A stretch of DNA of 64,000 nucleotides from an uncultured Anaerolineae bacterium (GCA_934216615.1 CAKQCB010000001.1:434001-498000), one strand, 5' to 3'; positions 8,773 to 17,333 are shown, counted from the first letter of the stretch. Made by a program: numbers and translations. The notes: generated by a model not told the origin, from the letters alone.

Positions 8773-8802
8773 AAGTCCTAGAGTTTTTCTAGGACTTTTT
8801 TA
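8773..8802 (+). terminator. Intrinsic terminator after the coiled-coil gene
   Basis: 10-bp stem (8773-8782 with 8788-8797, AAGTCCTAGA/TCTAGGACTT), 5-nt loop, then a T run. The A-rich left flank also allows termination of murA transcription from the - strand. Confidence 0.9.
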
Positions 8803-8821
8803 TTTCTATCGATCAAGCTGC

Positions 8822-10123
8822 TTAGTACGGAAGTTCGCCAACATCAATCCGCACGATGTTGGCCCCTAAAGCGGTGAGCTTCTCCTCAACCCGTTCATAG
8901 CCTTTATCAATTTGGTGCACGTTAGCGATGCGGGTTTCCCCCTTAGCGCATAACGCCGCCAAGAGTAACGCCATCCCTGCGCGAATATCTGGACTCGAAA
9001 TGTTAGATGCGCTGTGCAACGTTGTAGGGCCTTGAACCAATACGCGATGCGGGTCACAAAGCGTAATGCGCGCGCCCATGCGCACCAATTTATCGGTGAA
9101 GAAAAAACGGCTTTCGTACATCCAATCGTGGAAAAGGACAGCGCCCGCGCTTTGAGTCGCGACGACGAGCGCAATACTCATCAAGTCTGGCGGGAATGCA
9201 GGCCACGGCTGGGCTTTGATGATGGGAATACGTCCGCCAAGATCATTCACAATGCTGAGCGATTGTCGCGAAGAGACAAAAATGTCTTCCCCGTGAACTT
9301 CCCATTCCACGCCTAACCGCGAAAAGACCAAACGCACCATATCTAAATGATGGGGATCTGCCTGTTTAATGGTGATCTCACCACCCGTCATGACAGCCGC
9401 GCCGATGTAACTGCCGACTTCCATAAAGTCAGCGCCAACCCGCGCCTCACCCCCATGAAGGCGATCTACGCCCTCAATGGTCAAACGGTTCGAGCCGATG
9501 CCGTCGATCTTTGCGCCAAGTGCCACCATCATGTTACACAAGTCTTGAACGTGCGGTTCACTGGCCGCGTTACGGATAATGCTGGTGCCTTTTGCCATCA
9601 CCGCCGCCATGATGGCATTCTCAGTCGCGGTGACGCTGGCCTCTGCCAACAGAATATCCGCGCCGTTTAACTCACTCGCGCGGATTTTGAAGGCACGGCC
9701 ATCATATTCAACCACCGCCCCCATTTGTTCCAACGCATAAACGTGCATATCTAAACGTCGCTCGCCAATGGCATCCCCGCCGGGGAGTGGGAGTTCCACT
9801 TCGCCACAGCGTGAGACTAACGGCCCTGCTAACATGATGCTGGCGCGAAGTTTGCCCGCCAACACTGGGTCAACTTTCGTAGAGGTGATACTTTTTGCAT
9901 GAACGCGCATCATCCCCGGGCCAATCCATGTGATCTCTACGCCGATGCTACGCATAATTTCCGCTAGAACGCGCACATCGCCAATATCTGGCATATTGCG
10001 CAAAATCACAGGTTCTTCAGTCAAAATACAAGCAGGTAACATCTTTAAAGCGGCATTTTTATTCCCGCCGGGAATGAGCACCCCCTCTAATCGATGCCCA
10101 CCTTCAATCACAAACTGTTGCAT
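8822..10123 (-). CDS. murA: UDP-N-acetylglucosamine 1-carboxyvinyltransferase, Asp-type active site
   Basis: 433 aa. It transfers enolpyruvate from PEP to UDP-GlcNAc, the first committed step of peptidoglycan synthesis. Family features: 'GNKNAALKMLPA' (K22, N23), two inside-out alpha/beta domains, 'LPLPGGDAIGERRLDMH' and 'FPPDL' (catalytic Asp of the PTD motif). The residue at the usual catalytic Cys position (Cys115 in E. coli) is D117, codon GAT at 9775-9773. Asp here is known in Mycobacterium and Chlamydia MurA, which stay active and resist fosfomycin, so the same is predicted. The family also contains MurA paralogs, but length and motifs fit a true MurA. It is followed 22 bp upstream by the SAM hydrolase gene, so the two may be co-transcribed. 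Confidence 0.93.
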   Translation of the reverse strand: MQQFVIEGGHRLEGVLIPGGNKNAALKMLPACILTEEPVILRNMPDIGDVRVLAEIMRSIGVEITWIGPGMMRVHAKSITSTKVDPVLAGKLRASIMLAGPLVSRCGEVELPLPGGDAIGERRLDMHVYALEQMGAVVEYDGRAFKIRASELNGADILLAEASVTATENAIMAAVMAKGTSIIRNAASEPHVQDLCNMMVALGAKIDGIGSNRLTIEGVDRLHGGEARVGADFMEVGSYIGAAVMTGGEITIKQADPHHLDMVRLVFSRLGVEWEVHGEDIFVSSRQSLSIVNDLGGRIPIIKAQPWPAFPPDLMSIALVVATQSAGAVLFHDWMYESRFFFTDKLVRMGARITLCDPHRVLVQGPTTLHSASNISSPDIRAGMALLLAALCAKGETRIANVHQIDKGYERVEEKLTALGANIVRIDVGELPY

Positions 10124-10145
10124 AAAAATCCTTTAGATACGGCGA

Positions 10146-10988
10146 CTATCGTGTGTTAAAACGAAGTTCAACCGCCATGCCAATTTCTATTCCATACATT
10201 TCGGCAAAGTTCCCTTGGTTGATGGCTAATTCTAAATAGCCGGAACTGCCAATCATCACTAAGGCTTGTTGAGAAGACACTTTTGCATACGTGCGCTGAA
10301 TCCCCTCAAAGGTTTGCGCGCCAATGACCGAAACCGCCTTATCTGCATGAAAGATGATCTCTCGATTAATAGGCATAAAACGTGGACGAAGCTGTAAATT
10401 TTCGCCCTGCCATTCAAAACCGCCCATGCTGGTGATGATGTTGCCAAAGTGGTCGATATGGATCACCTCACCATAAATTACCTCATCCTTGACGGTCAAA
10501 CGAGGGTTGGAAAGACGCACATAATCTTCGACGGTTCGCCCCAGTGCTTCACGCGAAACCCCGTAAGCAAGATGCGCGGCAATGGGCGCATAAATATCCC
10601 GCCCATGAAAACTCTGACTCACACGGTTTAAAAAGTATTCTGAATTCTCAAGCACTGTAACGGACTGAATATCATTCTCAGCAAGGGTATAACTTAAAAC
10701 GCCATTGTCAGGGGCGACAAAACTATAAGTATCGCTAAACGCGGCGATGGATCGACGCCAACTGCCCACGCCCGGGTCCACGATCACGACAAAGATCGTC
10801 CCCGCAGGGAAATATTGATAACTGCCCAAAAGCATAAATGCCCCCTGTCGAATGGCTTGAGGGTTCACTTCGTGGGTCAAATCAATCACACGTGCATCTG
10901 GGCAAATTCCAGCGATGACCCCTTTCATCACACCAACATACGTGTCAGAAGTTCCAAAGTCAGTTAATAACGCAATCGTTTTTTGCAT
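10146..10988 (-). CDS. S-adenosyl-L-methionine hydrolase (SAM hydroxide adenosyltransferase, DUF62)
   Basis: 280 aa. DUF62 enzymes use water/hydroxide to split SAM into adenosine and methionine; they are relatives of fluorinase. Visible motifs: 'LLTDFGTSDTYVGVMKGV' (substrate Asp), 'VIDLTHEVNPQ', 'IVDPGVGSWRRSI', 'APDNGVLS' and 'FHGRDIYAPIAAHLA', carrying the Asp/His/Arg set of the hydrolases. The C-terminal domain starts at 'VIHIDHFGNIITS'. Length fits the family. It starts at ATG 10988, divergent from the his operon with 285 bp between the genes. Physiological purpose of the family is unclear; recycling of SAM is the usual suggestion. Confidence 0.9.
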   Translation of the reverse strand: MQKTIALLTDFGTSDTYVGVMKGVIAGICPDARVIDLTHEVNPQAIRQGAFMLLGSYQYFPAGTIFVVIVDPGVGSWRRSIAAFSDTYSFVAPDNGVLSYTLAENDIQSVTVLENSEYFLNRVSQSFHGRDIYAPIAAHLAYGVSREALGRTVEDYVRLSNPRLTVKDEVIYGEVIHIDHFGNIITSMGGFEWQGENLQLRPRFMPINREIIFHADKAVSVIGAQTFEGIQRTYAKVSSQQALVMIGSSGYLELAINQGNFAEMYGIEIGMAVELRFNTR

Positions 10989-11020
10989 CTTTATTTGCCT
11001 TCAGCCACATCACCTGAGCG

Positions 11021-11059
11021 ATATTGTAACGGTTGTCCATACATTGACAACGGCAATAT
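11021..11059. promoter_or_regulatory. Two-part inverted repeat over the his promoter -35 (possible operator)
   Basis: ATATTG (11021-11026) and GTTGTC (11032-11037) are matched in reverse by GACAAC (11046-11051) and CAATAT (11054-11059). The right half covers the -35 hexamer of the his promoter. The arms are perfect, but the spacers differ (5 and 2 nt). It could bind a dimeric regulator of his or of the divergent SAM hydrolase gene. No known consensus is recognised. Confidence 0.35.
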
Positions 11060-11073
11060 ACCTTCGATATACT
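11044..11073 (+). promoter_or_regulatory. Strong sigma-70-type promoter of the his operon
   Basis: Consensus TTGACA (11044-11049), 18-bp spacer and TATACT (11068-11073). The predicted start near 11080 gives a ~190-nt leader before hisH, which holds the leader peptide and the terminator described below. Confidence 0.75.
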
Positions 11074-11128
11074 CATAAAATTGTTTTTTGAGAGCAATCA
11101 TTCATTCGTTTTCATCGGGAAAATTTCC

Positions 11129-11179
11129 ATGTTTACACAGCACCAACCCCACCATCATCATAACAAAGGATTTGTTTAA
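11129..11179 (+). CDS. Histidine-rich leader peptide of the his operon
   Basis: A 16-codon open frame, ATG at 11129 to TAA at 11177-11179, encodes MFTQHQPHHHHNKGFV: five His in 16 residues, four of them consecutive (CAC CAT CAT CAT, 11150-11161). It lies about 50 nt after the predicted start site and 48 nt before the stem of an intrinsic terminator that precedes hisH. This is the arrangement of HisL leader peptides of enteric bacteria, where ribosome stalling at His codons prevents termination when charged tRNA-His is scarce. The sequence is not recognisably homologous to enteric HisL, so it may be an independent case. A modest ribosome binding site (GGGA, 11117-11120) is present. Confidence 0.82.
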   Translation: MFTQHQPHHHHNKGFV

Positions 11180-11227
11180 GTGCGGTTGGGTTGACTGTCG
11201 TCATTCTGTTTCTATATGTTCATGATG

Positions 11228-11256
11228 ATCCTCGCCCTAGCGCGAGGATTTTTTTT
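11228..11256 (+). terminator. Transcription attenuator before hisH
   Basis: 8-bp GC-rich stem ATCCTCGC (11228-11235) with GCGAGGAT (11242-11249), 6-nt loop and eight Ts (11249-11256). It sits between the leader peptide and the hisH ribosome binding site (GGGGGGAG at 11258-11265), so it must be passed for the operon to be read. Competing pairs are visible: TCGTCAT (11198-11204) or the His-codon run ATCATCAT (11154-11161) can pair with ATGATGAT at 11222-11229, which overlaps the terminator stem by two bases; CAACCC (11144-11149) can pair with GGGTTG (11188-11193). Confidence 0.85.
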
Positions 11257-11273
11257 AGGGGGGAGAGTATGGC

Positions 11274-11882
11274 ATGTTAGCGGTCATTGATTATGGCGCA
11301 GGCAATTTACGCAGTGTCCTGCACGCATTAAACTATCTCAATGTGGAAAGTGTGCGGGTTGTCCGTTCCCCTCATGAACTGCGCGGGGCAAGCAAAATTA
11401 TATTGCCCGGTGTAGGGGCGTTTGGCGCAGGGATGGCAAAGCTCCACGCCCAAGACCTCGTCAAACCGATTCGGGATATGGTCATTTCAGGCATCCCGTA
11501 TTTAGGGATTTGCTTAGGAATGCAGTTCCTTTTCACAGAAAGTGACGAAATGGGGGTTCACGCAGGCTTGGACCTTCTGCACGGAAAAGTTACCCGTTTC
11601 GAAAACTTGCCCGCCCTCAAAATCCCACACATGGGCTGGAATACGTTAACGTTCAAACAAGACTCCTCCTTGAACCACGGGATACCGGACGATTCCTACG
11701 CCTATTTTATACACAGCTATTATTGCGTCCCTGCGCATGCAGAAGATGTACTCACTACGACTACATACGGCATTGAGTTCACCTCCAGCGTGCATCGTGA
11801 CAATATCTATGGGGTGCAGTTTCACCCTGAAAAAAGCCAGCAGATCGGCTTGCGCTTACTCACCAATTTCTTGGAGCTGTAG
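11274..11882 (+). CDS. hisH: Imidazole glycerol phosphate synthase, glutaminase subunit
   Basis: 202 aa. It releases ammonia from glutamine and passes it to HisF in the fifth step of histidine synthesis. Class-I glutamine amidotransferase motifs are visible: 'LPGVGAFGAGM' (oxyanion region), nucleophile Cys in 'LGICLGMQFLF', and His/Glu in 'GVQFHPEKS'. First gene of the compact hisHAFIE operon; its ATG at 11274 follows a GGGGGGAG ribosome binding site directly after the attenuator. The stop TAG abuts the hisA ATG with no gap, pointing to translational coupling. Confidence 0.97.
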   Translation: MLAVIDYGAGNLRSVLHALNYLNVESVRVVRSPHELRGASKIILPGVGAFGAGMAKLHAQDLVKPIRDMVISGIPYLGICLGMQFLFTESDEMGVHAGLDLLHGKVTRFENLPALKIPHMGWNTLTFKQDSSLNHGIPDDSYAYFIHSYYCVPAHAEDVLTTTTYGIEFTSSVHRDNIYGVQFHPEKSQQIGLRLLTNFLEL

Positions 11883-12614
11883 ATGATCATTTATCCCGCG
11901 ATTGACCTGCGACAAGGGAAAGTTGTTCGCCTTAAAGGCGGTGACCCCAACCGCCAAACGGTTTTCAACGAGAACCCAATCCATACCGCACAGACATGGC
12001 TCGAGGGTGGTGCAGAGTGGCTTCATATCGTCAACCTTGATGGCGCTTTTGCCGAAGCCAATAACAATGAGAATGTCCTCTCTCAAATCGCGCGTTTGGG
12101 CGCAAAAATCCAGTTTGGCGGTGGGTTGCGCAAACCAGAAGATATCGAACGCGCGATTGAATCCGGCGTTTCGCGTGTGGTACTGGGCACAGTGGCGATC
12201 GAAAACCCTACGATTGTCGTCGAAGCGGTGAAAACCTATGGAGCAGATGCGATCTGCATCGCGTTAGATGCGCGAGATGGCAAGGTCGCCACACATGGCT
12301 GGCAACAAGCGGCTGAACAAACACCAACAGAAGTTGGCAAAGCGATGGCATCCGCGGGGGTTCGTCACGCGCTTTTCACCGATGTTAGCCGTGACGGTTT
12401 CTTAGATGGGGTGAACCATGAAGCGACGGTTCAGCTTGCCCAAGAGACAGACTTACAGGTCATCGCCAGCGGGGGTGTGAAATCGCTAGAAGATATTCAA
12501 CGCCTTGCCACCAGTCAAAAAGTTGCCGGAGCGGTCATCGGTATGGCGCTCTACGAAGGCAAATTCACCGTCGCAGAAGCCTTAGATGTCGTCAATACCT
12601 ACGGAGCGAAATAA
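11883..12614 (+). CDS. hisA: ProFAR isomerase (HisA)
   Basis: 243 aa TIM barrel. It isomerises the aminoaldose ProFAR to the aminoketose PRFAR. The first catalytic Asp is in '[19 protein letters not shown]' (D8), the second in the C-terminal half at '[13 protein letters not shown]'. The phosphate-binding 'GGGLRK' and 'ASGGV' loops are present. The start is adjacent to the hisH stop; hisF follows after 2 bp. HisA and PriA (bifunctional HisA/TrpF) are similar, but the standard 'GGGLR' context and the his operon support HisA. Confidence 0.96.
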   Translation: MIIYPAIDLRQGKVVRLKGGDPNRQTVFNENPIHTAQTWLEGGAEWLHIVNLDGAFAEANNNENVLSQIARLGAKIQFGGGLRKPEDIERAIESGVSRVVLGTVAIENPTIVVEAVKTYGADAICIALDARDGKVATHGWQQAAEQTPTEVGKAMASAGVRHALFTDVSRDGFLDGVNHEATVQLAQETDLQVIASGGVKSLEDIQRLATSQKVAGAVIGMALYEGKFTVAEALDVVNTYGAK

Positions 12615-12616
12615 CC

Positions 12617-13387
12617 ATGCTGGCAAAACGGATTATCCCCTGTTTAGACGTTCTGGATGGGCGAATCGTCAAGGGAGTCAACTTCTTAAATTTACGCGAT
12701 GCGGGTGACCCTGTAGAACAAGCGGTGATTTATGACAACGAAGGCGCGGACGAACTCGTTTTCCTCGACATCACCGCCAGCCACGAAAACCGCAATACCA
12801 CGCTCGACATGGTGCGCAACATAGCGGACAACATCTTCATGCCCTTCTGTGTAGGTGGGGGTATTCGCACCAGCGAAGATATCCGCGCAACGTTACTGGC
12901 TGGGGCGGATAAAGTCTCAATTAACAGTGCCGCCATTAAAACGCCGGATTTAATCAACGAAGGCGCATGGGCATTTGGAAGCCAATGTATTGTCGTGGCA
13001 ATGGATCCAAAGTGGGTGGATGGTCATTGGGAAGTCTTCATCAATGGCGGGCGCATCCCCACCGGAAAAGATGCCCTCGAATGGGCATATGAAGTTGAAA
13101 AACGGGGGGCGGGCGAAATTTTGCTCACCAGCATGGATCGTGACGGCACTAAAGCGGGCTATAACATTGAACTCACCCGCGCCGTCGCCGAAGCCGTATC
13201 CATCCCTGTAATTGCGTCTGGCGGCGCAGGTAAAAAAGAAGATTTTGCGGACGCCCTCACACAAGGGAAAGCGGACGCTGCGCTCGCCGCCAGTTTATTC
13301 CACTACAATGAACTACGCATCGGTGAACTGAAAGCCTATCTTTCTGAGCAAAATATTCCTGTGCGCATGCGAGGGTGGCAACCGTGA
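12617..13387 (+). CDS. hisF: Imidazole glycerol phosphate synthase, cyclase subunit
   Basis: 256 aa TIM barrel. Together with HisH it converts PRFAR and ammonia to imidazole glycerol phosphate and AICAR. Signature '[20 protein letters not shown]' (catalytic Asp in CLDV), 'FVGGGIR'-type loop ('[12 protein letters not shown]'), second catalytic Asp in '[14 protein letters not shown]', and 'VIASGGAGK'. Length is normal for HisF. Its stop overlaps the start of hisI. Confidence 0.97.
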   Translation: MLAKRIIPCLDVLDGRIVKGVNFLNLRDAGDPVEQAVIYDNEGADELVFLDITASHENRNTTLDMVRNIADNIFMPFCVGGGIRTSEDIRATLLAGADKVSINSAAIKTPDLINEGAWAFGSQCIVVAMDPKWVDGHWEVFINGGRIPTGKDALEWAYEVEKRGAGEILLTSMDRDGTKAGYNIELTRAVAEAVSIPVIASGGAGKKEDFADALTQGKADAALAASLFHYNELRIGELKAYLSEQNIPVRMRGWQP

Positions 13388-13725
13388 TTTCGATTGACCA
13401 AATTCGATGGGATACAAATGGACTCATCCCTGCTGTGGTGCAAGATGCTACGACTTTACAGGTCTTAATGGTCGCGTTTATGAACAAAGAATCGCTCCAA
13501 AAGTCGTTGGAACTCGGCGAGACTGTTTTTTATAGTCGCAGTCGGCAAGCCCTATGGCACAAAGGGGCGACATCAGGAAATACCCAAGTCATAGAAAATA
13601 TCTATGTCGATTGTGATGAAGATACCTTGCTCATCGCCGTTCACCCTAAAGGGCCTGCGTGTCACACCGGAGAAATATCCTGTTTCTTTCGCACGATGGA
13701 GCATACCAATGACGAACATGCTTAA
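13384..13725 (+). CDS. hisI: Phosphoribosyl-AMP cyclohydrolase
   Basis: 113 aa. It opens the purine ring of phosphoribosyl-AMP in the third step of histidine synthesis. Zinc- and metal-binding motifs are visible: '[11 protein letters not shown]', '[11 protein letters not shown]', with '[16 protein letters not shown]' before them. I choose GTG at 13384: it overlaps the hisF stop as GTGA and has GAGGG (13371-13375) at good spacing. A GTG at 13375 in the same frame is possible but less well placed. HisI is a stand-alone protein here, not fused to HisE. Confidence 0.93.
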   Translation: MISIDQIRWDTNGLIPAVVQDATTLQVLMVAFMNKESLQKSLELGETVFYSRSRQALWHKGATSGNTQVIENIYVDCDEDTLLIAVHPKGPACHTGEISCFFRTMEHTNDEHA

Positions 13726-13993
13726 AGAGCTTGAGGCGTTGATCAAAGACCGTAAGCAAAACCCGCGAGAAGGCAGTTATACCAATCAACTTTTGGCGGA
13801 AGGTCGTCCGCGTATGGCGCAAAAAGTTGGCGAAGAAGCGACTGAAGTGGTGGTTGCATCTCTCGCTCAAGGGCGTGATTTACAAATCGGCGAAATTAGC
13901 GACTTGTTTTATCATACCCTCGTCTTGATGGCTGACTTAGAAATTTCACTCGACGATATTTTTACTGAGCTGGAAAAACGTCATAAGAAATAG
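13709..13993 (+). CDS. hisE: Phosphoribosyl-ATP pyrophosphohydrolase
   Basis: 94 aa all-alpha MazG-type fold. It removes pyrophosphate from phosphoribosyl-ATP in step two of the pathway. Motifs: '[12 protein letters not shown]', '[14 protein letters not shown]' (metal-binding Glu residues) and '[15 protein letters not shown]'. The ATG at 13709 has GGAG at 13698-13701 and overlaps the hisI end by 17 bp; an ATG at 13718 is an alternative. hisI and hisE are fused in many bacteria but separate and overlapping here. Last gene of the operon; an intrinsic terminator follows. hisG, hisD, hisC and hisB are not in this window. Confidence 0.95.
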   Translation: MTNMLKELEALIKDRKQNPREGSYTNQLLAEGRPRMAQKVGEEATEVVVASLAQGRDLQIGEISDLFYHTLVLMADLEISLDDIFTELEKRHKK

Positions 13994-14004
13994 ACGATCC
14001 CCCA

Positions 14005-14040
14005 CCCCTTGATGAGCAATATTCAAGGGGTTTTATTTTT
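14005..14040 (+). terminator. Intrinsic terminator of the his operon
   Basis: CCCCTTGA (14005-14012) pairs with TCAAGGGG (14023-14030) across a 10-nt loop, followed by TTTTATTTTTTTT. It lies 11 bp after hisE. Confidence 0.9.
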
Positions 14041-14150
14041 TTTGAAGAAAAATACTTGCTGAAATTGCAAAACTCACGTTAAGCTTATATTCAAATAATC
14101 AAATCATGATTCAATTAATTTTATCGGACACATATGGCTAGGAGTCCTGA

Positions 14151-14567
14151 GTGACCTCTGCGAATCGCTATATTGCGGAAACTTCTATCTATATTCGTTA
14201 TGCTGAAACGGATGCAATGGGGATCGTGCATCACTCAAACCACATCGTCTTTTTTGAAGAAGGACGTAGTAACTACGCCCGTTTACGCGGGTCGGATTAT
14301 GCGAGTATTGAACGCAGTGGCTATTACCTCACCGTTGCGGAAGTCAATGCGCGTTATTTGAAACCTGCGGTTTATGGGCAGCAAGTCACGATTCGGTGTT
14401 GGATAGAGGAGATGAAGAGCCGTTCCGTGACGTTTGGTTACGAAATAGTTGATACACCTACGGGTGAGCTTCATGTCAGTGGAAGCACAAAACATATTTG
14501 CATCACCCATGAAGGGAAAGTGACCCATATCCCCGAAGCATGGCGACAATGGGCAGATCATTTATAA
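14151..14567 (+). CDS. Acyl-CoA thioesterase, 4HBT/YbgC-type hotdog fold
   Basis: 138 aa. Hotdog thioesterases cleave acyl-CoA to the acid and CoA. The signature 'IRYAETDAMGIVHHSNHIVF' carries the catalytic Asp of the 4-hydroxybenzoyl-CoA thioesterase/YbgC group; the tail strands ('RSVTFGYEIV', 'STKHICITHEGKV') complete the fold. The GTG start at 14151 follows AGGAG (14140-14144). It precedes the acyl-CoA ligase by 71 bp, so a role in fatty acyl turnover is likely; the substrate chain length cannot be read. Confidence 0.9.
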   Translation: MTSANRYIAETSIYIRYAETDAMGIVHHSNHIVFFEEGRSNYARLRGSDYASIERSGYYLTVAEVNARYLKPAVYGQQVTIRCWIEEMKSRSVTFGYEIVDTPTGELHVSGSTKHICITHEGKVTHIPEAWRQWADHL

Positions 14568-14638
14568 GTGAACTGCCACGCCCTACTTTAAAGAATAACA
14601 AATTTACTGTTTAAGAGATTTTTTAGGAGAGAATAAAA

Positions 14639-16414
14639 ATGGTTACTGCTGCCACCCCCAATTCTTATGCAGAGCGCCCATGGCTTAAGCGGTATGATGC
14701 CCACGTCCCGCCGTCATTAACCTATCCTGATGTGCCCCTCCATCAATTTTTGATTGATACTGCACACAAACACCCTAACAATGTCGCCTTAGTAACCAGC
14801 GCCAGAATTCCGGTCTTGGGGCGCGTCTCCAAAACCATTAGCTATAAAGAACTGAACGATCAATCAGACGCATTTGCGGTCGCCCTCATCGACCTCGGAC
14901 TTAAAAAAGGGGATCGAGTGGCGTTGGTGATGCCTAATATTGCCGCCTTCGTAATCGGCTATTACGGGGTGCTCAAGGCAGGGGGCGTGGTTGCGGCAAC
15001 AAACCCCACCTACCCCGCTGAAAAGATGCAACAGCAGATCAATGACTGCGATGCCGAAATTGTGGTTGTGATGAGCATGTTCTATAAGACCGTGAAACAA
15101 ATCCAACCACAAACAAAACTTAAAAAAGTGATTGTCACCAATGTCAAAGATTGGCTTCCAACCCCTGCGCGCATTTTGTTCCAAATTGCCAAAGAAAAGA
15201 AAGAAGGTCATTTTGTCGAGTCGCTCGGCACAAATGACTATTCGTTCACGGAACTTCTCGCGAAATATGCCGGGCAAAAACCCTCGATCAAAGTCACCAG
15301 CGAAGACCTAGCCATCTTCCAATACACCGGTGGGACTACCGGCGTACCGAAAGCGGCAATGTCACAGCATAAGGCGCTCGTCGCCAACATGCTTCAGTGT
15401 AAATCCTTTTTGATGGGGACGGAAAACGACAACGCACAGAATGAGGTGTTCTTAGGCGCAATCCCAATGTTCCATGCCTACGGCCTAATCACCGTAGTGG
15501 GGTTTGCCATTGTGCTGGGCGCACGCATCGTGTTTGTGCCTAACGCCCGCGCCATTGATGACCTATTAGATGTCATCAACACCTTCCAACCGACGGTTTT
15601 CATGGGCGTTCCCGCGCTCTACAACGCGCTCAATAACCATGCTAAAGTTCGCTCTGGAGAGATGAGCTTAAAATCCATTCGTATTTGTATGAGCGGTTCA
15701 GCACCCCTTTCACCTTCTGTAAAAGCAGAGTTTGAACGTCTTTCTGGCGGCACCCTGCTTGAAGGCTATGGCATGAGTGAAGCGCCAACCGCCTCTCATG
15801 CAAACCCGCTTCGGGGTGAAAACCGCACAGGCTCCATTGGCTTGCCCTTCCCCGATATGGATATGCGCATCGTCAGCCTTGATGATGGCGAAACGGATTT
15901 ACCTGTAGGTGAAATCGGTGAGTTGTTGATGTCCGGCCCACAGTTGATGGTCGGGTATCACGGTATGCCGACGGAAACAGCGAATACCCTGCGCAGTAAG
16001 GATGGCAAGACGTGGCTTTATACGGGCGATATTGCCCGCATGGATGAAGACGGTTACTTCTATATCGTAGATCGTAAGAAAGATATGGCGATCATCGGTG
16101 GGTATAACGTCTACCCGAACGCCGTAGAAAAAGCGTTAGCGGCGCATCCAGCCATTCGAGAAGTGGGCGTCGCGGCTATTCCGCACCCGGATAAGCCAGG
16201 TCAAGAAGCGCTCAAAGCATGGGTTGTCCTGAAAGATGATGCCCAAGTCACAGAAAAAGATTTGATTGAGTTTGCGACACAGCATCTCGCCCGTTATGAA
16301 GTACCTACCCGCTTGAGCTTTGTTCCAGAGCTTCCCAAAACCACGGTGGGCAAAACATTACGCCGTGAACTGGTCCAAATGGAAATGGAAGAACGCGAAA
16401 GAACACAGCAATAA
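14639..16414 (+). CDS. Long-chain fatty-acid--CoA ligase (AMP-forming)
   Basis: 591 aa ANL-superfamily enzyme. It adenylates a fatty acid and transfers it to CoA. Motifs: P-loop-like 'YTGGTTGVPKAA' (residues ~231-242), 'GYGMSEAPTASH', 'YTGDIARMDEDGYFYIVDRK', and the hinge/C-terminal catalytic Lys in 'PKTTVGKTLRRE'. The N-terminal start 'NSYAERPWLKRYDAHVP' is typical of FadD-like ligases. AGGAG precedes the ATG at good spacing. Probably functions with the thioesterase upstream in fatty acid activation or recycling. Confidence 0.92.
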   Translation: MVTAATPNSYAERPWLKRYDAHVPPSLTYPDVPLHQFLIDTAHKHPNNVALVTSARIPVLGRVSKTISYKELNDQSDAFAVALIDLGLKKGDRVALVMPNIAAFVIGYYGVLKAGGVVAATNPTYPAEKMQQQINDCDAEIVVVMSMFYKTVKQIQPQTKLKKVIVTNVKDWLPTPARILFQIAKEKKEGHFVESLGTNDYSFTELLAKYAGQKPSIKVTSEDLAIFQYTGGTTGVPKAAMSQHKALVANMLQCKSFLMGTENDNAQNEVFLGAIPMFHAYGLITVVGFAIVLGARIVFVPNARAIDDLLDVINTFQPTVFMGVPALYNALNNHAKVRSGEMSLKSIRICMSGSAPLSPSVKAEFERLSGGTLLEGYGMSEAPTASHANPLRGENRTGSIGLPFPDMDMRIVSLDDGETDLPVGEIGELLMSGPQLMVGYHGMPTETANTLRSKDGKTWLYTGDIARMDEDGYFYIVDRKKDMAIIGGYNVYPNAVEKALAAHPAIREVGVAAIPHPDKPGQEALKAWVVLKDDAQVTEKDLIEFATQHLARYEVPTRLSFVPELPKTTVGKTLRRELVQMEMEERERTQQ

Positions 16415-16433
16415 TCCTCAAGCTGTATTCTTC

Positions 16434-16466
16434 AAAAGCGATAACAGCTTAGTTGTTATCGCTTTT
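16434..16466. terminator. Bidirectional intrinsic terminator
   Basis: 13-bp stem AAAAGCGATAACA (16434-16446) with TGTTATCGCTTTT (16454-16466). It ends the acyl-CoA ligase transcript on the + strand and also contains, in its loop, the stop codon of the - strand gene 16449-16991. Confidence 0.88.
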
Positions 16467-16991
16467 TGTTTGCTCAGGTTGGGGTAGATAATAGCCCCGA
16501 AAGAACGCTCTCGCAGGGGCGCGGTTGAGATACCATAACACATACAACGGGATGAATATCGTAAAGCACAGACGAGAGAGCAATAATGTCTGTTCAAAGC
16601 TACGCCCCGAATCAATGCCATATTGAAGTTCTTGAGGGGCAATCAGCGGTAAAAATGTCGTGATTGTGGTCAAAAGTGTCAATAGGATGACCGCGCCCAT
16701 CAACACCCAGCGGATTTGTGGCGGGCGCCCTCGCCATGCCATGATCGCGATGACAAGAAAGATCAAGCCGATCACTACTTGAGCGATCAAGAGCAGATTA
16801 TCGGTATTTACAAACTCTGTCCCGTACGCAACTGGAGAAACATCCTCTTCACCCACAGGGACGTCAATTTGCCCAACACGATATTGAATTGCGGAAATAA
16901 AAAACACCTGAAACAGCGGCAAAATTGTGAACAAAATAACGCTTGTCACAAGTGCGAGCGAGAGGCCTAGGGTTCGTGGTGGACGTAACAA
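16449..16991 (-). CDS. Small four-TM membrane protein, unknown
   Basis: 180 aa with four hydrophobic segments: near residues 9-33 ('LALVTSVILFTILPLFQVFF'), 66-86, 95-117 and 135-158, plus a polar loop between the first two ('VGQIDVPVGEEDVSPVAYG'). I recognise no family. The only start giving the full first membrane segment is TTG at 16991, preceded by AGGA on the - strand; the start is therefore uncertain. Its last codons are encoded inside the shared terminator hairpin. Convergent to the ligase and divergent from the BTAD regulator. Confidence 0.65.
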   Translation of the reverse strand: MLRPPRTLGLSLALVTSVILFTILPLFQVFFISAIQYRVGQIDVPVGEEDVSPVAYGTEFVNTDNLLLIAQVVIGLIFLVIAIMAWRGRPPQIRWVLMGAVILLTLLTTITTFLPLIAPQELQYGIDSGRSFEQTLLLSRLCFTIFIPLYVLWYLNRAPARAFFRGYYLPQPEQTKSDNN

Positions 16992-17333
16992 ATCATCATC
17001 CTAGAAATATAGCATATACAAAAACTAAGAATTAATGAAAAATAATCAAAATCATAAACTTATGAACAAAAATCATCATTAATGGACTATATTTATAAAA
17101 AACATTTTTAGGAAAATTTGAGGAAATTTAACCTCTATAAATACGTTATTATCAACTAATTATAATTTAGGCGAAAATAGATCGAGAGAATTCTATCATT
17201 TAACGTTGTGTTATGAAACACATTTCGCATCTGTTAAAACCCTGCTTAATATTTTACAGCACCGGAGCCTTCCAAAAATAAACACATTCGCGACGAATAT
17301 TAAGAATTGTGATTGGGGAGTAAACCACACAAA
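16992..17333. other. AT-rich divergent intergenic region
   Basis: About 340 bp, clearly more AT-rich than its surroundings, between the small membrane protein (-) and the BTAD regulator (+). I see no gene of convincing composition, no RNA gene and no strong -35/-10 pair; TATAAA occurs near 17139 with no matching -35. It presumably carries the promoters of both genes. Confidence 0.4.
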
